Source of the DNA: Oryzias latipes
Lineage: Eukaryota > Chordata > Actinopteri > Beloniformes > Adrianichthyidae
Reading direction: 5' to 3'
Assembly (NCBI RefSeq): GCF_002234675.1
Contig: NC_019877.2
Span: 86,001-150,000, forward strand
Length of the DNA: 64,000 nt
Each line of letters starts with the position of its first letter. Within the stretch, counting starts at the first letter, position 1. Below the pieces are notes generated by a model. That model did no database searches, was not told the origin of the DNA, and saw only the letters and a list, made by a program, of their open reading frames with translations. Of the stretch, positions 15,166 to 27,100 are shown piece by piece. A program made the translations under genes and the position numbers.

Positions 15166-18100
15166 ATGGAGCTGGACGACGCGGTTCTGTACCAGGACGA
15201 CCCGGGCAGCTCCGCCGTCATGTCCGAGCGGGTGTCCGGCCTGGCCAGCTCCATTTACCGCGAGTTTGAGCGGCTCATCGAGAAGTACGACGAGGACGTG
15301 GTGAAGGAGCTGATGCCGCTGGTCGTGGCCGTCCTGGAGAACCTGGACTCGGTGTTCGCGGTCAACCAGGAGCACGAGGTGGAGCTGGAGCTGCTGAAGG
15401 AGGACAACGAGCAGCTGGTCACGCAGTACGAGCGGGAGAAGGCGCTGCGCAAGCACGCGGAGGAGGTGGGTGCTCCGCAGGACCCCCGAACGACCCGCCA
15501 GAGCATGCGGGGAGTCCACCGCAGCGTCTCCGCGGAGAAGTTGTGTCGGAGGGGCTGTGGAGGCAGACAGCCGTTGTCATGGTAACGCCCAGCCGGTGGC
15601 CTCAGTTCATCCGAATAATCACGAGTTTTTAAATGTTTATATTCAGTAATCAGACCAAATCTTTCATTTCTAATCCAAAATAGAAAAACTATCAAGTCCT
15701 CTCAGATTCACAATATCCATCGATCTGGCGGGATTAGGATTAATAATCTGTGTTTGTGTAAATTGGACCTTCTGAACCCCTAGAAACCAGTAGATTCATC
15801 CTGGTTGGTGGAAACGTTGACACACACAGACTGATTTTAGAAAGCCGGTCCTGACCTTTGCAGGTCATGTGAGGTCACCCTAACCTGGAATGTGGTTCAG
15901 AGACCTGAAAGTTGATCTTTTTAGCAGAACCTCTGGTTGGACCTGTGCGTCTGACGGGGAGGTGACCCCTCTGACCCGCAGCGCCACAGTTCAAGCGCCA
16001 ACGTGAGTTCCTGACCTCCATCGTGAGGGTGCGTCCGTCTGCCGGACCGCCAAGGAACAACCTCTACCGGATGCTAAACATTGTTTAAAAGACCGAAAAT
16101 CTGGATTACCCGTAATTTCCGGACTACAAGCCGCTACTTTTTTCCTGCGTTTACAGCCCTGCGGCTTTTTAAGTGACGCGGCTAATTTATGGATTTAATT
16201 AGCGGCCGCCATGCACGTATTTTCGAACTCAGTGAATAGTTTGAATTCTTTATCTAACACCAAGCTCAAGGCATTTTTATTCAACACACCTCTTAGCAGC
16301 CAAACAGCATGGACTTGACTTCAGGTCTTAGACACTTCAGTCATGGTTCAACAAAATGAAACACGCATGCCCGGCCGCATCCCAGAATCCTTTGGGGCCA
16401 TTAGACCCAACGTGCACGTGATCGCCGCAACAATATGATGAAGCTTTCAAGTTAAAAGCAATCGTTAAAAGCAGCGTAAAAAAGTCCACCGTCACCAACG
16501 GGTTTGGAAAAGCCGGTTTGCTGCGTGACGGAGAGAACCGCGCATGGAGTGAATTTACACTCCATTTAAGGTTTCTAAGGAAACCGTAAAAGCGGAATTT
16601 TGCTTTGAAAAACTCACAGCCTCCGTGTGAGCTGGAGACATCTTCTCCTGCTGATTGAGCTGCGGGGCCGATGGCAGTCTGATGGCTCCCACACGTAACA
16701 ACGCATCCGCCCCTCATACACAAAACGTACAGTATTAAGTCCGATTGCTTTGCACAGAAACGATTTGCTCCATCCACCGGCGCAACGGGGACGAAGTGCT
16801 CCTCCTTGAAGCCGCGCTGGCCAGAGGTGTCGGAGTAGATAGGAAGGGGAGACAAGGAGCGCGCGGGGCGGGAGCGGAGCGCAGAGGCTTCTGAATTCTG
16901 ACGCACGCGCCGCGCTGAGGCGCGCGTATCGCGCTGAGGCGCGCGCTTTTCAGTCGCCGCTGCTTTATTTTACCGTTGTGTTTTCTAACCAGTCCTGTTA
17001 CTCCCATAACGCTGCCGCGACACAAGCGGAAGGAGAGCTTTTCCCGTTCACCCCTCCATGCACTTCTGCTACTTGCTCATTCTTAAACACGTACAACAGA
17101 ATGGCGAGCCGGGCGTTGGCCCCGTCTTTAGCCCCTAAGACTCATGGGAAATGTGGAATCGCGGATGTAAATTTCCTCATCATAACTGAGGGATGTAATG
17201 TTGATTATATGGTTACTGTTTGTAATTTTATGTTAGATACCTAGATTGTCAATAAGTAAAAAAAAAAAATGAAATAAAAACACCATAACTGAGGGACTTG
17301 TGAACAGAATATAGGTCCATGCTGTTTGTCAGATGTCGATACACTCAAATACGTGACCCAGAGGCAAAACTGGCACCACCCACAATGTGCTAATGTATTG
17401 CACTCACTCTGGGATTCTGGCCGTGATCTGTCAGGATGACAATATCGGCTATCACATGTGCGGCTTGTACTCTGACGCGGCTTGTACTCTGACGCGGCTT
17501 GTATATGTATAAAAGCAGTCAAACACGTGAATATGGGTGGGTGCGGCTTGTAATCGGGTGCGCTTTGTAGTCCGGAATTTACGGTAATATATCGTATGAC
17601 GTGATTTTCTTTTATTTGGACTAGGGTTGGGCGATGTCCCCTAAATTGGCCGTTGACGATGTTTGCTTGCAACCATCGGGATGGACGATGATATCATCGT
17701 GGGGGGGGCTATTTTTAAATTTTTCGTTCTTATATAATTGCTATTCGTTATTTTACTTTATTACTTTATTTTATTTCCCAACTAATGACTCATCCGCAAT
17801 GATCCAGTATAAACTGAGGGAAGTGACTTTAACAAAAAATGTAACAAACAAAATAGAAAAGAAGTAGTCCGCTCCCGCACTTAACTAGTCAAGTGGACCG
17901 ACCATTGATCCCATCAAGATATTTTGCACATGTAACCGCGGCTTATGGTGTCGACTCGCAACGTGGCGGGGGCGTGGCATCACGATGGTGTCTCTCCATC
18001 GGGATGCTACTCACCCATCACGGTGGACGATACCATCGTCCATCGGCACAACCCTAATTAGGACGTCGTTTTAACTTCTAAAATTATAAATATTGAAAAA

Positions 18101-21100
18101 AATGCAGTTTATAAAAAGCGTAACTGCTGCATGTTTAACTTTAATTTTCATAAACCTCGTAAGGTCACACATTTCAGATCTTCAGGTTTTGCCTCACCTG
18201 AACAGGTGTTCACACCTGAATCCCAGCTCTCAGACCCACGGCGCTGGCTCAGAGGACGCTGGAGAGAGCCCCGCCCCTTTCTGTGTCCAGCAGGAATCCC
18301 AGTTCTCAGCAGGAGGAGGGAAACTGGGGACAGGAAAAACGCCATTCCTGTCCTCTCAGAACCACTTCCTGTCCTCTCAGAACCACTTCCTGTCCTTTCA
18401 GAACCACTTCCTGTCCTTTCAGAACCACTTCCTGTCCTTTCAGAACCACTTCCTGTCCTCTCAGAACCACTTCCTGTCCTTTCAGAACCACTTCCTGTCC
18501 TCTCAGAACCACTTCCTGTCCTCTCAGAACCACTTCCTGTCCTTTCAGAACCACTTCCTGTCCTCTCAGAACCACTTCCTGTCCTCTCAGAACCACTTCC
18601 TGTCCTCTCAGAACCACTTCCTGTCCTCTCAGAACCACTTCCTGTCCTCTCAGAACCACTTCCTGTCCTTTCAGAACCACTTCCTGTCCTTTCAGAACCA
18701 CTTCCCTCCCCTTAACGGACAGAGGCGTTCATCCGGACCTCTGAGCCTGCAGACTCAACCAACGCTTCAAAAACACAGCAGAGCTGCAGAAACGCTGCGT
18801 CTGAATCAGTTTCTGTGAATGTTTGTTAAAGTCTGAGGAACCAAACCCAGCAGAACTGGATCAGAACCTGCAGATGTCCATCAGGATGTTTGCTAGTTCA
18901 GCATGGAGCCCACGGGAGGAACGTATTCAAACAGGAAGTGGGAGGAGTCAAAAACAGCTCTTTCTTAGTCCTGAAAGTTCTGGAATAGACTTGAAAGGAT
19001 TGAAACAAATGAAGATGTTGGAAAAGCTGATCTGCATCTGAAGAATCGAGGAAATCTGCAGGAACGTCGGGATCCACTGACATCTTCACAGTCTGTGGAC
19101 CGTCATGTGATTCTTCTAAACAGTCATGGGGGGAGGGGGGTAATCTAACGGGTTTGCAGCTGCAGATACTTTTCCCATCTGGAATAATCGGACGACCAGC
19201 GTGTCATCGCAGCTCTTTCCGACGCATCCTCAGAGCTGACGGCAGAGCGCTTGGACGTGAGGTGGACCACTGAACCACAGCTGCAGACGGCTGTGTGGAG
19301 CAGATGAAGGGAGTCTGGGGGTTTCACCGCTCTCAACCCCCCCAGCTGCCAGAAACCCCTAAAGGAGCTCATTTCTGTCCCTGTGGATGGAGCGTTGATG
19401 CCCTGCTCGGTCTTTGTGGGGGTGGGGGTGGGGGGGTGAGCATGTGTCTGCGTGCACGAGGGAGCTGCTGCCCGCCGTCAAAGACGCCATTGTTGGAGGA
19501 GAGCGCCTTAAAGCGCTGGAACAGTCATTCTCCGGAGCGCCGTCATATGAGGAGCAGTGTGTGTGTTTGTGTGTGTGTGTGTGTGGGGGGGGGGTCTTAA
19601 GGAACCGGGCTGCATCCAGGTTCCTGGAGGAACCGGGTTCTCTAACATCAAAGCTGCCCACTTTCAGATCCTCTCCAGAACGGGATGGCCCCCTGGAGCC
19701 GGGGCAGTTCTGCAGGTTACCCCTGGGGTGTGTGTGTGTGTGGGGGGGGGTTCTGTCACCAGGTCCAGTTCCACTGCTGCTCCGTTCTTCTCCGTGGTTC
19801 TTCCTCCTCATCAGCAGGACAGAACGTTCTGCTTAAGTCCATCCATGCTTCTGAAAAACCTTCAGCAGAGTCGAACGCTTCAGGTGTGACTCAGGTGACG
19901 GCCGTTTTCCCGCCATTATCTCGCTCAGGTGGCTCGGCAGGAAAATGTTAACCTGAGGCAGGAAGTGACCTCATCCCGCCGTCCGCAGGATTTAATCTGA
20001 TCCACATCAGACCTGCAGTTCTGCCTCAGGCGGCGCCGTGGCGTTCGTTCAGAGACAAAGCTGCTCGTTATCTGCAGGTGATCGGGGGGGGGGGGGGGGG
20101 GGTAGGAACTTCCATCTCTGAGACCAAAGTCATGTGACGTCCGGGTCACACGGGGCTAGGTTCCTTGTAGTGTGAACAACGGTGTTGTGAGAAAGTCCAG
20201 AGTGGTGTCTGGAGGCCCAGACCCCCATGAGTCCGTCTGCGGCTGACTGCAGCGTCTGCTTGTCTGCGGCTGACTGCAGCGTCTGCTTGTCTGCAGAGGT
20301 TCATCGCGCTGGAGGACTCCCAGGACGGCGAGAAGAAGGACCTGCAGGCTCGGCTGGTGACGCTGCAGTCTGTGGTTCGTCAGATGGAGCTGAAGACCAA
20401 GAACTACGCAGACCAGAGTGAGTGTGACGGCCCGCAGCTCTACGACTGCCGTACCTGTGGTTCTACGCCTTTATCTGTCAACCGCTGAGACGGCGAGCTT
20501 CAAATGGCGGCGGGGACGTCCAGCGTCTTCCTGTCTCTCTTCTTCCTGTCTGTCTCTGCTTTGAGACGTCAGGCAGACGTCTCTTTCTCTGTCAGCACCC
20601 CCTGCTGGCTGACTGGTGGCATTACAACTAGATTTAATGTTTTTATACGTCATGGTAACATCTTAACCCTTGTGCTATCCTAGGCACTTTACCATTGGGA
20701 GTTGGGTCATCTAGACCCACTAGACAGAGCTCTGAACCTTTTTTCTTCAATGATTTGTGATCTTCACTGGTGTCCATGGATTACATGAAATCTTTCCACC
20801 TTTATCCACCTTTGTCATGGTAGGGAGAACACGCCAATGGAAGGGGGGGGGGTCATAAGATAGCATGAAGGTTAATTCATTTCCCTTTTCTGATTTTTTT
20901 TTTTATTTTTATTTTTTATTCCTAAATAACTCTTTACTCATGTTGATTCAGAAAAGGATTTTTTCTTTTTTGAAATGATTTAAATTTCATTTTGAGTTTT
21001 TTTTCATAAAACAACAGATTATTTCTTGTCAACTTCACGGATTTTTCTCCACAGGGTGAAACAACGTGAAACTCTCATCCCGGTCCGACCAATGACGGAT

Positions 21101-24100
21101 CAGGACAAATGGGTTCTGGTGGTTCTGTTGATGTCGGGTTTTGACTCCCATGTTGTTTTCTTGCTGCAGTCGGCAGGTTTGAGGAGCGGGAGGCGGAGCT
21201 AAAGAAGGAGTACAACGCTCTCCACCACAGACACACAGAGGTGGGTTTCTCCACGCCGCGGCGCCGCTGACCCTTCCTGAAACCTGCTGTCCGTGTTTGG
21301 ACCGGCGGTTCTGTGGGCGGCTCCTGCTGCCCTCGTCTCCATGGCGATTTCACAAAGCTCCTCCCTGTCCCGTTCCAGATGATCCACAGCTACATGGAGC
21401 ACCTGGAGAGAAGCAAACACGGCGCCGCTCCGGCAGAACCCGCGGACCCGGCCTCGTCGGCGCGAACACGGTCAGTGTGAGGCTGAGAGACGGGTGGTCC
21501 ATGTGGGCGGGGCTAGTAAGCAACAGTGTTTAGCTGTGAGGCTGGACCCCCCATGACCTGCTGGCTGAACACTTTTCTGCTGTGGAGAGAGAGAGAGAGA
21601 GAGAGACAGGGGGAGGAGCCTGTCACCCAAAGCATGAGGGGGGGCAGAGTGCTGCTGAGGATCAGCTGGGACTGCAGCTCCCTCGTCTCTGGATGTGACT
21701 CAGCAGACGCTCTCGCTGACCCCCCCGCGGCGGCTCGGGGCCATGACCCCCGGGTGCGTGCTGCTGCTGCTCTTTGGCTTTGTGGGCGGAGCCGTGGTCA
21801 TCAACTCCGCCGTTCTGGTGTCTCTGTCGGTGCTGCTGCTCGTTCACTTCTCCGTCCGCGCCGCGGGCGTCCCCGGCCTGCCCCCCCTGCCCTCCTCACC
21901 CCGGCGCCGCTGGTATGTTGGTGTGTTGGTGCGCGGCTCGCATCAGGAGAACGTTCCACGGTTCTCCAGCTGGAGAACTTCTGCTCTAGACCATCAGCTG
22001 TTTGTTTTAGCTGCTCTGGGTTCTACGTTCTGTTCTATGTTTGGTTCCACGTTCTGCTCTGGGTTCTACGTTCTGTTATATATTTGGTTCCACGTTCTGT
22101 TCTATGTTGGGTTCTACGTTCTGTTATATATTTGGTTCCACGTTCTGTTCTATGTTGGGTTCCACGTTGTTCTCTGGGTTCTACGTTCTGCTCTGGGTTT
22201 CTACGTTCTGTTCTATGTTGGGTTCCACGTTCTGTTATATATTTGGTTCCACGTTCTGTTCTATGTTGGGTTCCACGTTGTTCTCTGGGTTCCACGTTCT
22301 GTTATATATTTGGTTCCACGTTCTGTTCTATGTTTGGTTCCACGTTGTTCTCTGGGTTCTACGTTCTGCTCCATGTTTGCTTCCACGTTCTGCTCCATGT
22401 TTGCTTCCACGTTCTGTTCCATGTTGGGTTCCACGTTCTGTTATATATTTGGTTCCACGTTCTGTTCTATATTTGGTTCCACGTTCTGCTCTATGTTTGG
22501 TTCCACGTTGTTCTCTGGGTTCTACGTTCTGCTCTGGGTTTCTACGTTCTGTTCTATGTTGGGTTCCACGTTCTGTTATATATTTGGTTCCACGTTCTGC
22601 TCTATGTTTGGTTCCACGTTGTTCTCTGGGTTCTACGTTCTGCTCCATGTTTGCTTCCACGTTCTGTTCCATGTTGGGTTCCACGTTCTGTTATATATTT
22701 GGTTCCACGTTCTGTTCTATATTTGGTTCCACGTTCTGTTCCGGGTTCTACGTTCTGCTCTGGGTTCCATGCCTCTCACTGGCTGCTCTGTTCTCCAGAA
22801 AACCTTGTTTTTCTGGCGATAGTCTCCTCCGGGGACAGACTATTTCCTGCAGCAGCTCTGGTTCCTGCAGGTTGTTCTTTCAGATTAGATGAGGATGGAA
22901 CATTTAGGGAATCATTTCTTGGTTCACTAAAACTGTTTTCATGTTGTAGAAATGTTTATTGATGGATGATTGATCAGAATCTGACATGGAAACATCCGTT
23001 AATTATTTCCACAGTCATGAAGCTGCTTCTCCTTCACTGGTTGATCTCTAAAGCCTTCTGGCCTGACAGCAGCCCCTCCCTCTGTGTTGCAGGAGGGAGC
23101 GGCCCCTCTCCATGGGCCTTTTCCAGCTTCCTGGGGGTGAAGGGCTGACCTCTGACCTCCACAGGGATCCCCTGGAATCTCCTTCAGAGCCTTGGAGGTT
23201 CAGTAGCCTCAGCCATCCGCGGTCCAACACCAGCCTCAAGGTACCACTGGGCTGGGGGGTGTACAGGGGGGTCACGGAGCTTCAGAATGGACGCCAGAAC
23301 GTCTCCATTCGGGGGGGGGGGGGGGGGGGGGGCTCTTCTGGGAGCGTTCTAGCAGCTTCTGTGTGGAAGTCTGAGAGATGTGGCTCAAAGCCCAGGAAGT
23401 ACGGGAAGTGGTACCATATGGGGGGGGGGGGGGGGGGCAGACTGTGTGCATTGTTGCTGATGGGGACCGAGTTTCCTGCAGGCCCCCCCATGAATGTTAA
23501 CATCTGATGAACGTTTGTCTACAGCCGGACTCCAGCACGAGCCCACTGTTGGTGTGTTTGTGTCTAGGTGTGTGTGTTTGTGTCTAGGTGTGTGTGTGTC
23601 CGTGTGTGTGTGATTTTTACTTCCACTTTCGGCTTCTCCCATCAGGGGTCGCCACAGCGAACAAGTCGCATGGTAAATTTGGCAATGTTTTACGCCGGAT
23701 GCCCTTCCTGACGCAACCTTCTCAAACCGGGCTTGGAACCGGCAGAGGTAGAGAGGGGAACAGGGAGCAGCCCGGAGTCGAACCCGGGTTTCACGGACGG
23801 AAGGCGCCGCAAACCAGCACGAGCTAAACTGGCTCCCCCGTGTGTGTGTGATTGATTCATTAATTTTCGTCTCCTTTAAATCAATGTTGTCGTATTTTCG
23901 TCTTCCTGATGTTTCCTTTTTTTCGTCGTTCTGTCAGATCTAATCTAATCATTTCTGCGTCTGAAGTCGGTCTGTTATTTGCACGTTCTGCTTTTTAACA
24001 GTTATAGCAGAAAAGGTTCTGCTCACTAAACGTGACGCAGCAGTCGGCCTGTTTGGCTCCTCCTCCCTCCATGTTCGTTCTCAGTCTTCAGAGGTTAACG

Positions 24101-27100
24101 TGTTAGCATGTTGGCGTGTTAGCGCGTGGGGCCGCGCCGTGCATCAGCCTGACCTGCACCTCCTCCTTCAGGATGAGCTGGCCCACTTCCCCAATGGAAG
24201 GTCCAAGTCCGGCTCCTCCACCAACCATGTCTCCAGAACCGGAGCTTCAGAGTCCAAACCCAGCAGCTCTGCCGTGCCGCCGTCCAGAACCGGACCCGCC
24301 TCCTCCTCTGTCATTGCAGACGTCTCCCTGGAGTCTTTGGTGAAGCCCCCCCAGGACCCGGAACCATCAGAGCAGCAGAATCTGGACTTGAACAGAGTTT
24401 TTCTGGAAGGAACCCAGACCAGCGCTGCAAGGCGGGAAGGAGGGTGGGGCCAATTTGGGTCAGACGACCAGGAGTCTGCTCACCCCCCCCTGCAGGGTGA
24501 CGGTCAGTCGCAGCGTCCTCCTGCAGACACACGGGGGCGCCAGCTCGGCAGCGCTAAAGCTCTCCTGTGATTTCTGGTTCCTGTAGACGGGTCTGAGGCC
24601 GCAGAACCTTCTGAGGTGCAGGCCATCATCGAGTCCACCCCGGAACTGGACATGGACCTGGAGGGCTGCAGAGGAACCAGGTATTCACGGTCCTCCGGGT
24701 CCTCTGGGACCTCTGGGACCTCCGGTCTGCAGCTTCCTGCTCAGGTCGGGTCTTTCTGGGTCAAACATCATCGTCCTCAGTTGAAGGCGTCTGCTCTTCA
24801 TGCAGCACGCCGACCAAAGGAGGCGTGGAGAACCCGGCCTTCAACCGGAACACCGACTCTCTGTTCGAGGAGCTGTCGTCTGCAGGAAATGACCTCATCA
24901 GCGACATGGACGACGGCGCCGACCTGCTGGGTGAGAAGCTGCTCCCACTCTTTTTACGGAAACATCTCCCGCTTTGTGGAATTCTCTGAACCGTCTCGTC
25001 TGTGCTGCTGGACCGGACCTTCACCGCAGACGAGTTTTCTGGTGGGTGCCGTCAGAACCCCCCCTGTATTTGTAATGTCCCCGCGCTGCTCCGTACTGGA
25101 GGTGTAGATGAAGGCTAGTGAGGAGCAGGAATGCTCTGAGCTTTAACTGTGGTTCTGCTTTTCATGACTGTCAGACGGCAGCTACTTGGGTAAGACCGCA
25201 GGACCCGTCAGAAGAACCAGAACCAGCTGCTGTGAAACCGTCCTCACGTCTGTGCGCTTTTTTCAGGAATGGGTCGGGAAGTGGAGCACCTCATCCACGA
25301 GAACGCGCAGCTGCTGGAGACCAAGTTAGTACCACGGACAGCTCCGGGTCCTGATGGAGGCCTGTGAGCCCAAACATGACTCAGCACTTCTGGAGCTCCT
25401 CAGGGCAGAGCTGTGGGCGTCACATCGGGCTGCTAACGCTGCCAGTGTGCAGGGAAAGGTTACCTGGATCCAGGTGACACGCCTGTGTCGGCAGAATGGA
25501 AGCTCCTCTCTTTTCACCTAAGAAAATGTTTTCGCTTTCATATCTTTCCAAAAAAATTAGGTGAAAACGCAAAGATAAATCTTTGCGTTTTCTGCGCTTG
25601 AACCATTTCAGATTAAAAATCCGGTTTGCCGGTGGGGGGGGGGTGCTGTTCTTAATCAGACCCCGCTCCTTTAGCTGTGAGGTTCATCCAGGAAGTCGGG
25701 AAGCTCAGAGGTGAACGTCTGCGTCCTCCTGCAGAAACGCTCTGAACGTGGTGAAGAACGACCTGATCGCTCAGGTGGACGACCTGGCCTGCGAGAAGGA
25801 AGTTCTGCGAGGAGAACTGGACGCCGTCATCCAGGCCAAAACCAAGCTGGAGGAGAAGAACAAGGAGCTGGAGGAGGAGCTGAAAACGTGAGTCCTCCTC
25901 TCCCCCCTCTGGGCCGCTCTGTGGGAGGAGCCTCCCTTCACGGCCTGCCTGTCTCCTGCAGAGTCCGAGCGGAGCTGGAGGACGCCAAGCAGAAGGTCAA
26001 GAACGAGAACGAGGACGATGTGAGTCCAGACCCCACACCCTGCTGTCAGAGGAGAGCCCACTTTGCTCCTCTCTGGGTGGAGGCGCACATCCCTGCATCA
26101 CCCGTCTGCTTTGGCCGCAGAGCGACGTCCCGACGGCGCAGAGGAAGCGCTTCACCAGGGTGGAGATGGCCAGAGTCCTGATGGAGAGGAACCAGTACAA
26201 GGAGAGGCTGATGGAGCTGCAGGAAGCCGTCCGGTGGACCGAAATGATCCGGTGAGGCTGGAGACGAAGCACAGCAGGAGGAGGAGGAGGAGGAGGAGTC
26301 TGAGGAGGTGTTCTGAGAAAATAAGGCCTCCCTTCTTCTGCCGTCTCAGGGCGTCCAAGGAGAACCCCGCTCTCCCGGAGAAGAAGAAGTCCAGCCTCTG
26401 GCAGTTGTAAGCTTCTCTTTGGGTTGGCTGCAGCTCCTCAGCAGCAGACGTCTTTTCTTTTAGACTTTTGTGATGGGTACGAAACCCGAACCCAGGAGAG
26501 CCTGGAAGGCAGCCGGGCACAGAGGCTGCTGGTTCAACGCCAGCAGCAGACGCTTGTTCTTGCAGGACAAAGCTGTTAGTTCTTTCAGCTTCTTCTTGTC
26601 CCAGTCTGGAGACGATTGTTCTTCAGCATGCAAGAACAAATGTCTGGCTGCTGCTGTGTGAACCGGCGCCCGGGCAGAACTTTGGTCTCTGCGTCGTCCT
26701 GCTGTCTCGCTCTCCTGTTTGGATTTTGGATTAAACGTTTGGTTTGAAAATGCACATCGTTTGGGGGGCGGGGCTAACGAACGACATCTGACGAGTCTTC
26801 CTTCTGTTTCTTTGTGTCCCCCCTTACTCTGCCTGCTGCTGTGGCATCTGTCTGCAGGAGGTGTGTTGGGGCTGAAATGGGGGGGATTAGGAAGCTGTTA
26901 ACATGATAGAATCTGTGCTTTTTCACCAAATTTATTAGGAAAGTTCTGAAAGTGATTCAGAGTCTTTGGTAAAAACGGTTTCTCACATAGAAACACCTGA
27001 GAAAGGTGACCTCCTGTTAAGTAAATATACTCCATATATGATGACGGTCCCGATTCAGTTCTTCAGAACTGTCCCATATCATCATCTCTCCACCGCCGTG

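Noticed and set aside
18093-18818. 241-codon frame with SSQNHFL repeats
   Set aside because: It is the 21-bp intronic minisatellite of spag9 plus flanks, with alternative frames equally open.
22041-22892. Repetitive hydrophobic proteins in spag9 intron 4
   Set aside because: Produced by the 24-bp minisatellite. Only the first 56 codons of the overlapping frame starting at 21743 are accepted, as exon 1b.
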